From: Clostridia bacterium
GTDB taxonomy: Bacteria; Bacillota; Clostridia; Lachnospirales; Cellulosilyticaceae
Length of the DNA: 12,947 bases
Assembly: GCA_029256345.1 (NCBI GenBank)
Contig: JAQSYC010000093.1
Coordinates: forward strand, 1 to 12,947
Direction: 5' to 3'
The notes under the pieces are model-generated. The model ran no database searches, was not told the DNA's origin, and worked only from the letters and a program-made list of their open reading frames with translations. This document shows, in pieces, positions 7,452 through 12,947 of the stretch (position 1 is its first letter; each line of letters opens with the position of its first letter). The translations under genes and the position numbers were made by a program.

Positions 7452-8780
7452 TTAATTTGTTGGTGTCAAGTTATATAAAAAACTATTTTGATTGTCACTG
7501 TTATCTATAATAATCGTTGTATGATAGGTCTCATACCCTTGCTTTTCTAATGAAACGGTATAATCTCCTACTGGAAGAGTGGTCCTAAAAGGCGTTTGCC
7601 CTTTATAAATTCCTCCAATGTACACATAAGCTGATGATGGATCTGTTGAAATATTAATCGTATAAGAAGCATTTGAAGTCCCTGTACCGTTATTAACATT
7701 TCTCTCATTACCCGTACTAGGCGCAGTTGTTTCATCTATTATCTGCTCCAAAGTAACTTTTAGATCATATGTAGTTTGATCAAGTTCTAGCTCCTGTTCC
7801 CAATCTTTATAGCCTTGTGCCTTGATAATCACTGTATACTTGTCTTGCTTAAGGGAGATTTTTTCACCTTTTGCAAAGGTTTTATCTGCTATCTGTACCG
7901 TATAGTCTGTCACTGTACCCGCTACTATGACATTTAAATCTGTAAATGCCTCTTTTGCATCTTTTAATGAGATTTGATAATTTTCTTCTGGAATAAGGTC
8001 TATTTCTGTTGTAACAGGCTCATAACCTTTCATCGTAATGAGTATTTTATGTTTGCCTGCTGTAAGCTTTATCGGTTCATCTATATCTTTTAGGGGGATC
8101 ATCCTTGTTCTGTCAATTTCTAACATCCCCTCGTCAGTGGGAAATTCTAAAATCTGAAGACTGGCTGCACTTTTTAGTACCTTTACACTCCAGACATCCT
8201 CACCTACCCCTTGAAGCTCTAATAAATCATATTCACCTAAAAATGATGGGCTTATTTGCCGGCCATTTTCTTTAAAGATTAAAGTATCTTTTGTATACTT
8301 GTAGGGCTTTTTACCTATAAGCATTTGACTATCTGCTGTGTTTATTTTGACACCTGTCAAATCCGGCTTAATCCAGCTTCTTGATGTCTTATTGATAGAT
8401 AATATCTTTTCTTTATCTGTTTGGAAAACAACTTCTACGATATCCCCTTCTTTTATGGTTGCCAGAGGAATCACTCCGCCGTATCCATCACTTACTTTAG
8501 TCGATACGGTTATACTTTTATACATCATCTCTTTTTTCTCTATATCAAACGCCACTAGTTTTTCTTGTGTGATTTGTTTGACTAAGGCTAGCACTGTAGC
8601 GCTATATTCAACTTTTGTCTCTTGCTTATCTACTAGACTAGAAGCCTGTACACTATTACTTGTCCCACTTTTATCTACATAATATTTTATACCTACAAAC
8701 ATCATAATCATAAGGACACTAAAACCTATGACTGAAGTAATAATCATACTTTTAACGAATGTTTTATTGTCTTTTCTCAC
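7452..8780 (-). CDS. Membrane-anchored protein with three PEGA-like domains
   Basis: The 442-residue product has a short basic N-terminus, one membrane helix at about 11-31 (SMIITSVIGFSVLMIMMFVG) and a long extracytoplasmic part. A beta-rich region at 55-205 is not recognised. Three PEGA-like repeats follow: about 208-272 (weaker; ends in KGYEPVTTEIDL), 282-345 (ends in QGYKDWEQELEL) and 372-438 (the most canonical; YVYIGGIYKGQTPF and QGYETYHTTI). A Thr/Ser/Asn/Gly-rich linker at 348-371 precedes the last. PEGA domains are surface beta-sandwiches, often involved in wall or protein binding, and no catalytic residues are evident. The start is GTG, with AAGGAGTG 5 nt upstream. A sigma-A-like promoter precedes it and a terminator follows, so it is a single-gene unit between coat genes. 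Its function is unknown, and a link to the spore is only positional. Confidence 0.82.
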   Translation of the reverse strand: MRKDNKTFVKSMIITSVIGFSVLMIMMFVGIKYYVDKSGTSNSVQASSLVDKQETKVEYSATVLALVKQITQEKLVAFDIEKKEMMYKSITVSTKVSDGYGGVIPLATIKEGDIVEVVFQTDKEKILSINKTSRSWIKPDLTGVKINTADSQMLIGKKPYKYTKDTLIFKENGRQISPSFLGEYDLLELQGVGEDVWSVKVLKSAASLQILEFPTDEGMLEIDRTRMIPLKDIDEPIKLTAGKHKILITMKGYEPVTTEIDLIPEENYQISLKDAKEAFTDLNVIVAGTVTDYTVQIADKTFAKGEKISLKQDKYTVIIKAQGYKDWEQELELDQTTYDLKVTLEQIIDETTAPSTGNERNVNNGTGTSNASYTINISTDPSSAYVYIGGIYKGQTPFRTTLPVGDYTVSLEKQGYETYHTTIIIDNSDNQNSFLYNLTPTN

Positions 8781-8824
8781 TTTATCACTCCTTTTTTATG
8801 AGATGATTTGACTGCCCTATATTC

Positions 8825-8852
8825 ATTTTACCTTGTAAGTATAAAATGTCAA
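8825..8852 (-). promoter_or_regulatory. Sigma-A-like promoter for the PEGA gene
   Basis: On the minus strand, TTGACA (8847-8852, perfect consensus) and TAAAAT (8825-8830) are separated by 16 bases. The predicted start point is near 8818, about 38 bases before the GTG. The -35 begins only four bases beyond the terminator stem of the preceding gene, so the spacing is very compact. Confidence 0.75.
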
Positions 8853-8855
8853 TAA

Positions 8856-8883
8856 AATAAGCCTCTATTGTTAGAGGCTTATT
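8856..8883 (-). terminator. Intrinsic terminator after the CotS-like gene
   Basis: Two perfect 12-base arms (8856-8867 and 8872-8883) enclose a 4-base loop, with a GC-containing core (GCCTCTA/TAGAGGC). On the minus strand the stem starts at the last base of the CotS-like TGA stop and is followed by TTATTG. Confidence 0.85.
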
Positions 8884-9875
8884 CACCATAAGTTAATTGT
8901 TTTAGCAGCTTCTAATTGATTATCCATGTACACAATCATATTCTGCCACTTTTGTTCAAACATACTATAGTTCCATCTTCTTTTTGAACCCAGATACTTT
9001 GTACATATGCCATTATACTTTTCGGGATAAATCATCATTGCCTTCAGCATTTGAAAGTCTTCTTTTAATAAGGTATTTTTACTGTCATACGCTTTAATGA
9101 GTGCATATAAAATATTGACATCCCATTCATTTTTCTGCATGATTCTACCTAAAATATGCGCCAGATCCATCATCTGAATGTCATAATTACATACATCTAT
9201 ATTACTGACTATGTACTCTCCCTTATTTGTTTTGTTTACGGTGTGATAAGTATAATCCTTATGGGCTATTGTCTGGTTTTGTCTTACTGTATGAATAAGT
9301 TTTTCGCCGAGGTCTCTGCTTATCCCACCTAAAGCCATTTCTTCCAATCTTGTATACTGGTTACAGCTGTCTAAAAACATAATTTCAAATTTTGATTTTT
9401 GTTTAAGTGTGGTGATGCGCCGTTTCAATTTAGTATTTTGAATATTTCTTTTCGTATAATATTCATAAAGGTTTTTAACACTTATATTTTCGGCACTTTT
9501 TACTTTGCTTGTTATATTTTGCGCAGCCTTATGAAGCTCTGCCAATACATAGATAGTATTTTTTAGATCTTCAAAATCTCTAAAATCTGTTTCCTCTCCT
9601 TCTATGTAGCTTTGCATGATATACACCTGTTCACCATAAACAGCATAGGGGCTTCTTTTTTTAGTTGTATAAATACGATTGATATTTCTAAAGTTATTTT
9701 GTCTAAGCTGCACATCTACTTCATGGGTAAATATTATTTGATCTTTAGGTATATCAACTCTTCTTAATAAAAACCTTCCCTTGTTTGTATCTAAATAATA
9801 AGTACTTCTTATATATTGATATTTTTTTATACTTATATCATATTGAGAGATTATGTCTTTATTTAATGTTCTCAC
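8883..9875 (-). CDS. CotS-family spore coat kinase-like protein, probably catalytically degenerate
   Basis: This 330-residue protein has the aminoglycoside-phosphotransferase-like fold of the CotS/YutH spore-coat kinase family, whose substrates are largely unknown. The N-lobe covers about 20-95 and a C-lobe helix carries LAELHKAAQ. The catalytic loop reads HKDYTYHTV (H205, D207), and the metal-binding strand reads NIDVCNYD (D227), followed by MMDLAHIL (D237). The Asn expected five residues after the catalytic Asp (the HxDxxxxN motif) is Thr here (T212), and the N-lobe Lys appears to be Arg in FLLRRVD, so activity is doubtful. I chose GTG at 9875 because the AAAGGGGTG site lies 6 nt upstream of it. 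The longer frame from ATG at 9893 contains that site and has none of its own. No convincing promoter was found in the 207-base divergent gap. A terminator follows directly. Confidence 0.72.
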   Translation of the reverse strand: MRTLNKDIISQYDISIKKYQYIRSTYYLDTNKGRFLLRRVDIPKDQIIFTHEVDVQLRQNNFRNINRIYTTKKRSPYAVYGEQVYIMQSYIEGEETDFRDFEDLKNTIYVLAELHKAAQNITSKVKSAENISVKNLYEYYTKRNIQNTKLKRRITTLKQKSKFEIMFLDSCNQYTRLEEMALGGISRDLGEKLIHTVRQNQTIAHKDYTYHTVNKTNKGEYIVSNIDVCNYDIQMMDLAHILGRIMQKNEWDVNILYALIKAYDSKNTLLKEDFQMLKAMMIYPEKYNGICTKYLGSKRRWNYSMFEQKWQNMIVYMDNQLEAAKTINLW

Positions 9876-10011
9876 TTCTTCACCCCTTTTCATGCAATAT
9901 TCATATTAATACGTGTCGAGTTAATTATCGTCTTCTTATTTATATGATATATGTAAAGAAAAAATATCTATTTTGTCTTTTATTTTTTATAATGCTGTTA
10001 GTAATTTGTAC

Positions 10012-10039
10012 TTCCATATCTTGTCAGATATGATATAAT
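10012..10039 (+). promoter_or_regulatory. Extended -10 promoter for the DUF4340 gene
   Basis: TGATATAAT (10031-10039) is a perfect TGn-TATAAT extended -10. The -35 region TTCCAT (10012-10017), 16 bases upstream, is poor, as is usual for extended -10 promoters. Transcription would start near 10046, which by itself excludes the longer frame starting at 10044 and favours the ATG at 10083. Confidence 0.68.
10015..10032. repeat. Palindrome in the DUF4340 promoter
   Basis: The arms CATATCT and AGATATG (7 bases each) flank a 4-base centre TGTC. It fills the region just upstream of the -10 hexamer and includes the extended -10 TG, where a bound regulator would block RNA polymerase. It lies in the gap between the divergent CotS-like and DUF4340 genes, so it could affect either. 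Confidence 0.45.
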
Positions 10040-10082
10040 ACTCATGTTGCAAGTAACTTATCGAGACTACAGAGGTGTACAT

Positions 10083-11036
10083 ATGAAGCGTAAAGGATGG
10101 TTTATCCCTATTTTAGTTTTTTTTATATCCATATCCGGATTAATCTTTTATCAAAAACGGCAAGACGCCCACTCTTTTGCCGCCGCCACTAGCCTTCCTC
10201 CAATCCTATGGTCAGAAACCTCTTCAAATATTAATAAAATTATTTTTAGTGAAGGTGGTCAGGAAATAGAGGTTATTAGGTCTTCACAAGATTGGGAGCT
10301 CTCAAAACCTATTATAGAAAAGGCGGATAATCTTTTTATCCATAATATTATCTCATCTTTTAAGGAACCTGCACTTGTTGAAGTCATTGACATTGAACCG
10401 ACTCAACTCCAAAATTATGGCATAGATGCTTTCTCTCCAACCGTTAAACTCTATACTAAAGACACTCATGTTTACGAGCTCATTCGCGGAATACCAGCCG
10501 ATGCTTTTAATGACTATGTCTATTCCCCTATGTCAAATACAGTCTATACGATGCCGCAAACAGCCTTTAAAACCCTACCTACGCGCCTCGCTTCATGGCG
10601 TGATAAATCTTTACTGGCTTTTGACCAGTCGGATGTAGAAAAAATCGATTTAATCTATAATAACACTGCTTACACCCTCACTCCTGTCACTAATTCTCTT
10701 GACATACGTTTTAAAGCGGACGGGCTAGAAGAGGATGTGCTAAACAGGCTAATAGATTTCTTACAGATTTCTACTATTAAAGATTTTATTACAGATCAAG
10801 CTGATTCTAAGCTTCTTACGGCGTACGGATTTGATAACCCTACTGTAAAAGTAAAGATTTTCCTAAAAAACAGCGATATTCTTATGTTAACTATAGGCAA
10901 CAGTATAAAAACGGAAAATCTCTCTTATGCACAAACTAATCTTTCAGGAAACATTGTTACAATGCCGTATTTCGACTTATCTGGTTTAAAAACACTCTCT
11001 ACCGAAGAAATAGAGCCTACTAATCCTCTCAAATAG
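10083..11036 (+). CDS. Membrane-anchored DUF4340 domain protein
   Basis: The 317-residue product has a basic N-terminus and one membrane segment at about 6-23 (WFIPILVFFISISGLIFY), with the rest probably outside the cytoplasm. The body contains two related halves. Each has a Y-G-(I/F)-D...PTVK motif (YGIDAFSPTVKLY at 112-124, YGFDNPTVKVKIF at 248-260) and a later TM(P) segment before KTL (YTMPQTAFKTL, VTMPYFDLSGLKTL). This is the pattern of DUF4340, which is often encoded beside ABC-2-type transporter or gliding-type GldG genes, but no such partner is adjacent here. AGAGGTG lies 5 nt before ATG 10083 and decides the start. The next ATG upstream in frame (10044) lacks a site and lies at or before the predicted transcript start. 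A strong terminator follows, so it is a single-gene unit. The function is unknown. Confidence 0.8.
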   Translation: MKRKGWFIPILVFFISISGLIFYQKRQDAHSFAAATSLPPILWSETSSNINKIIFSEGGQEIEVIRSSQDWELSKPIIEKADNLFIHNIISSFKEPALVEVIDIEPTQLQNYGIDAFSPTVKLYTKDTHVYELIRGIPADAFNDYVYSPMSNTVYTMPQTAFKTLPTRLASWRDKSLLAFDQSDVEKIDLIYNNTAYTLTPVTNSLDIRFKADGLEEDVLNRLIDFLQISTIKDFITDQADSKLLTAYGFDNPTVKVKIFLKNSDILMLTIGNSIKTENLSYAQTNLSGNIVTMPYFDLSGLKTLSTEEIEPTNPLK

Positions 11037-11050
11037 CCTATTGGTTATTC

Positions 11051-11090
11051 AAAATACTTATGTAAATGAAAATGACATAAGTATTTTTTT
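11051..11090 (+). terminator. Intrinsic terminator after the DUF4340 gene
   Basis: Perfect 13-base arms (11051-11063 and 11075-11087) enclose an 11-base loop, and the T-run extends through 11090 (seven Ts). It starts 14 bases after the stop and ends just before the promoter of the importer operon. Confidence 0.87.
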
Positions 11091-11097
11091 AAAACGC

Positions 11098-11126
11098 TTG
11101 ACTTTATCACTTTACCACGCTAAACT
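11098..11126 (+). promoter_or_regulatory. Sigma-A promoter for the amino acid importer operon
   Basis: TTGACT (11098-11103) and TAAACT (11121-11126) are separated by 17 bases. The start point would be near 11133, with a leader of about 43 bases that ends in GGAGGG. The leader is too short for a T-box or other known amino-acid riboswitch, and no hairpin was seen in it. Confidence 0.7.
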
Positions 11127-11175
11127 ATACAAGGGTTTTATGTAATAAATAACTTTATACTGGAGGGTATGTAAT

Positions 11176-12003
11176 ATGACTATGAAAAATTTGATAACAA
11201 AAATAATAACTTTATCCTTAATGGGATCATTTGTATTAGGCGTTGCAGGCTGTAGCACAAAAGGTAACAACGCAGCAGCACCTGCCGCTGAAAGTACACT
11301 TGATCAATCTGTTTGGGTAGTTGGTTTAGATGACCTATTTGCGCCAATGGGTTTTAGAGATGAAAAAGGTGAGATTGTCGGCTTTGACGTTGACATTGCC
11401 AAAGCTATAGGTGAGAAATTAGAAAAAGAAATCCAGTTCCAACCTATCAACTGGGATATGAAAGAATCCGAATTAAATGCAGGTAATATTGATTTAATAT
11501 GGAATGGCTATACCATTACCGATGAACGCAAAGAAAAAGTAAGTTTTTCAGTGCCTTATCTGGATAATAAACAAGTCATTGTTACATTAGCAGCATCCGA
11601 TATTAAAGCTAAGGCTGACTTAGCTGGCAAAAGGGTCGGCGCCCAAAGTGAGTCCAGTGCAGTGAGTGCCATGGAAAAGGATAGTGCCCTGTATCAAAGC
11701 TTTGACGGTGGTAAGGCTATTACTTTTGAAGATAATAACCAAGCTTTGATGGATCTTGAAGCTGGCAGACTGGATGCTGTAGTTGCTGATGAAATTCTTC
11801 TTCGTTATTACATTACTTTAAAAGGTCAAGAAAAATTCACTGTCTTAGATGAGAACTTTGGAGATGAGCAATACGGAGTTGGTATACGAAAAGACGATTC
11901 ACGTATGGTAGATGCTTTTAATGCAGCGTACGCCGAACTCAAGGAAGATGGCACCCTTAAAGCTATTTCTGAAAAGTGGTTTGGTGAAGACATTACTAAA
12001 TAA
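11176..12003 (+). CDS. Amino acid ABC transporter substrate-binding lipoprotein (family 3)
   Basis: This is the extracellular receptor of a polar-amino-acid importer. The 275-residue precursor has a signal peptide and lipobox GVAGC with the lipidated C26, then an Ala-rich linker to about 40. The mature part is a family-3 solute-binding fold: FAPMGF at 55-60, GFDVDIAKAIGEKL at 69-82, the ligand-carboxylate Arg R118 in GYTITDERKEKVSFS, the hinge-region start GKRVGAQSES at 151-160, and the amino-group Asp D205 in LDAVVADE. Length is normal for the family. GGAGGG sits 8 nt before the ATG at 11176, and a second ATG two codons later is less well spaced. The permease follows after 27 bases. The presence of R118 and D205 indicates an alpha-amino-acid ligand, but which one cannot be told. 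Confidence 0.93.
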   Translation: MTMKNLITKIITLSLMGSFVLGVAGCSTKGNNAAAPAAESTLDQSVWVVGLDDLFAPMGFRDEKGEIVGFDVDIAKAIGEKLEKEIQFQPINWDMKESELNAGNIDLIWNGYTITDERKEKVSFSVPYLDNKQVIVTLAASDIKAKADLAGKRVGAQSESSAVSAMEKDSALYQSFDGGKAITFEDNNQALMDLEAGRLDAVVADEILLRYYITLKGQEKFTVLDENFGDEQYGVGIRKDDSRMVDAFNAAYAELKEDGTLKAISEKWFGEDITK

Positions 12004-12030
12004 TTTTGATGGAACTAAGGAGGCTCTCTA

Positions 12031-12693
12031 TTGGATAATCTCATTACTTTTTTAGACTATTTTAAGATGCTTATGCCCCAAGTGATAAGTGGCCTACTAA
12101 TCACTTTACAGATATTTAGTCTTACGCTTATTTTTTCTATTCCCTTAGGCGTTCTTATTGCCTTAGGACGGTTATCTAAGTTGAAAATATTAAAGGCTAT
12201 TACAGGTACATATATACTGATTCTGAGAGGAACTCCTCTTTTATTGCAGATTATCTTTATCTTTTTTGGACTTCCTTTAATAGGTATCACTTTAGACCGT
12301 CTGCCTGCTGCTCTTTTTGCCATCACTTTGAACTATGGTGCTTATTTTGCGGAGATATTTAGGGCGGGTATCCGTTCCATTGATAAGGGGCAGTATGAGG
12401 GGGCTGAAGTGTTAGGCTTATCTCCCAAGGATACTTTTTTTAGAATTATATTTCCCCAAGCGCTTAAAAGAGTTCTTCCTCCTGTCGGCAATGAGGTCGT
12501 TACCCTTATCAAAGATACTGCTTTAGTTTATATTCTAGGGTTAGATGATCTTCTGAAGGTTGGTAAAATAGCTGCCAATAGGGATGCTACCTTGCTTCCT
12601 TTAGTGATTATAGCCGGCATTTATCTTCTCCTTACTTATTTCCTAACGAAATTCATGACAGGTTTTGAAACAAAATATGATTATTATCAATAG
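12031..12693 (+). CDS. Amino acid ABC transporter permease (HisM/GlnP family)
   Basis: This is the membrane channel subunit of the importer, presumably acting as a homodimer since only one permease gene is present up to the ATPase gene. The 220-residue protein is of normal length, with about five hydrophobic segments (roughly 19-44, 60-82, 91-111, 151-174 and 187-207). The ATPase-contacting EAA loop reads YEGAEVLGLSPKDTFFRIIF at 122-141. RGTPLLLQIIFIFFGLP at 66-82 is also typical of the family. The start codon is TTG, supported by AAGGAGG 7 nt upstream. The ATPase gene begins 15 bases after the stop, so all three genes are one operon. Confidence 0.94.
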   Translation: MDNLITFLDYFKMLMPQVISGLLITLQIFSLTLIFSIPLGVLIALGRLSKLKILKAITGTYILILRGTPLLLQIIFIFFGLPLIGITLDRLPAALFAITLNYGAYFAEIFRAGIRSIDKGQYEGAEVLGLSPKDTFFRIIFPQALKRVLPPVGNEVVTLIKDTALVYILGLDDLLKVGKIAANRDATLLPLVIIAGIYLLLTYFLTKFMTGFETKYDYYQ

Positions 12694-12708
12694 GTAGGAG
12701 GAACTTTT

Positions 12709-12947
12709 ATGCTAAAAATAGAAGGCTTAAGAAAGAGCTTTGGTCATACGCAGGTGCTTAAGGGCGTAGACCTAGAATTATTTAAAGGTGAAATTCTAGT
12801 CATTGTGGGTCCCTCTGGCGGTGGCAAAACGACACTGCTAAGATGTATTAATTATTTAGAAAAATGTAGTAGTGGAACAATCTCCATAGATGGAAAGTAT
12901 CTGCTGCATGATGGGGTCTATGCTTCAAAAAATGAACTTATGAAAAT
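12709..12947 (+). CDS. Amino acid ABC transporter ATP-binding protein (5' part, cut by window end)
   Basis: Only the first 79 codons are in the window. The protein begins MLKIEGLRKSFG, with an aromatic residue (F11) at the usual A-loop position. The Walker A motif GPSGGGKTT lies at 34-42 with K40 binding ATP phosphate, followed by LLRCINYLEKCSSGTISIDG, as in GlnQ/HisP-type ATPases. The Q-loop, signature and Walker B lie beyond the edge. AGGAGG 7 nt before the ATG supports the start. It should power the importer with the two preceding products. Confidence 0.92.
   Translation, partial: MLKIEGLRKSFGHTQVLKGVDLELFKGEILVIVGPSGGGKTTLLRCINYLEKCSSGTISIDGKYLLHDGVYASKNELMK

Noticed and set aside
8338..8682. 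Plus-strand frame of 114 codons opposite the PEGA gene
   Set aside because: It is the longest shadow frame, but it has no supported start or promoter, and the minus strand has a coherent membrane-plus-PEGA protein.
9876..10014. Sporulation promoter for the CotS-like gene
   Set aside because: CATATAAA preceded by AGATATT at 16 bases is too far from the sigma-E consensus (wrong at several fixed positions). GAATATT near 9900 has no -10 at a usable distance.
9785..10033. 82-codon plus-strand frame across the 5' end of the CotS-like gene and the divergent gap
   Set aside because: The hydrophobic translation comes from AT-rich DNA (many Phe, Leu and Ile codons). No ribosome binding site precedes it, and it would end inside the DUF4340 promoter.
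11127..11175. Possible riboswitch or T-box leader for the amino acid importer
   Set aside because: The leader is only about 43 bases, with no hairpin, T-box sequence or terminator/antiterminator pair.
12057..12326. Minus-strand 89-codon frame opposite the permease
   Set aside because: It is antisense to a well-supported permease gene with no initiation signal.
1..12947. Prophage, insertion sequence, CRISPR, toxin-antitoxin or defence system
   Set aside because: No transposase, integrase, terminal repeats, regularly spaced repeats or small paired overlapping genes were found. Every sizeable reading frame has a chromosomal assignment, and the gene order looks like ordinary clostridial chromosome.

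Overview
The window looks like chromosome from an endospore-forming member of the Clostridia. The DNA is AT-rich, ribosome binding sites are strong (AGGAGG type), promoters are TTGACA/TATAAT type, and it carries the sporulation protease YabG, a SipL-type SPOCS/LysM protein and a CotS-family spore-coat kinase homologue. The gene order yabG, SPOCS-LysM, ispE, GntR regulator resembles what I recall from other Clostridia. I cannot place the genus from sequence alone. No mobile element, CRISPR array, rRNA or tRNA was seen, and no gene-free stretch exceeds about 210 bases.

Layout. Positions 1-9875 are all on the minus strand, so they read right to left. The CotS-like kinase (8883-9875) has its own terminator. 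Next come a membrane-anchored three-PEGA-domain protein (7452-8780), yabG (6370-7266) and sipL (4602-6173), the last behind a good sigma-E-type promoter. ispE and an overlapping FCD-type GntR regulator (2874-4455) follow behind a near-consensus sigma-A promoter. The left end is a phosphohexomutase plus mannose-6-phosphate isomerase operon (1-2691). The strand switches between 9875 and 10083. To the right, on the plus strand, are a lone membrane-anchored DUF4340 protein (10083-11036) and an amino-acid-type ABC importer operon: lipoprotein, permease and a truncated ATPase, 11176 to the window end.

How the genes fit together. SipL binds the coat ATPase SpoIVA in Clostridioides difficile, and YabG trims SpoIVA and other coat proteins. 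These two, with the CotS-like gene, form a small spore-coat neighbourhood in which the PEGA gene is embedded. ispE (MEP isoprenoid pathway) and the GntR gene are translationally linked and have a GTATAC palindrome upstream, which suggests autoregulation. The phosphohexomutase and ManA supply and interconvert hexose phosphates for polysaccharide or glycan synthesis. The importer is a self-contained transcription unit.

Three gene starts were moved because the ribosome binding site lies inside the longest reading frame: manA to ATG at 954, the CotS-like gene to GTG at 9875, and the DUF4340 gene to ATG at 10083. I found no clearly new multi-gene system. The best leads are the degenerate CotS-like kinase, the PEGA protein inside the coat locus, the lone DUF4340 gene with a palindrome in its promoter, and possible FCD operators at the ispE and sipL promoters.
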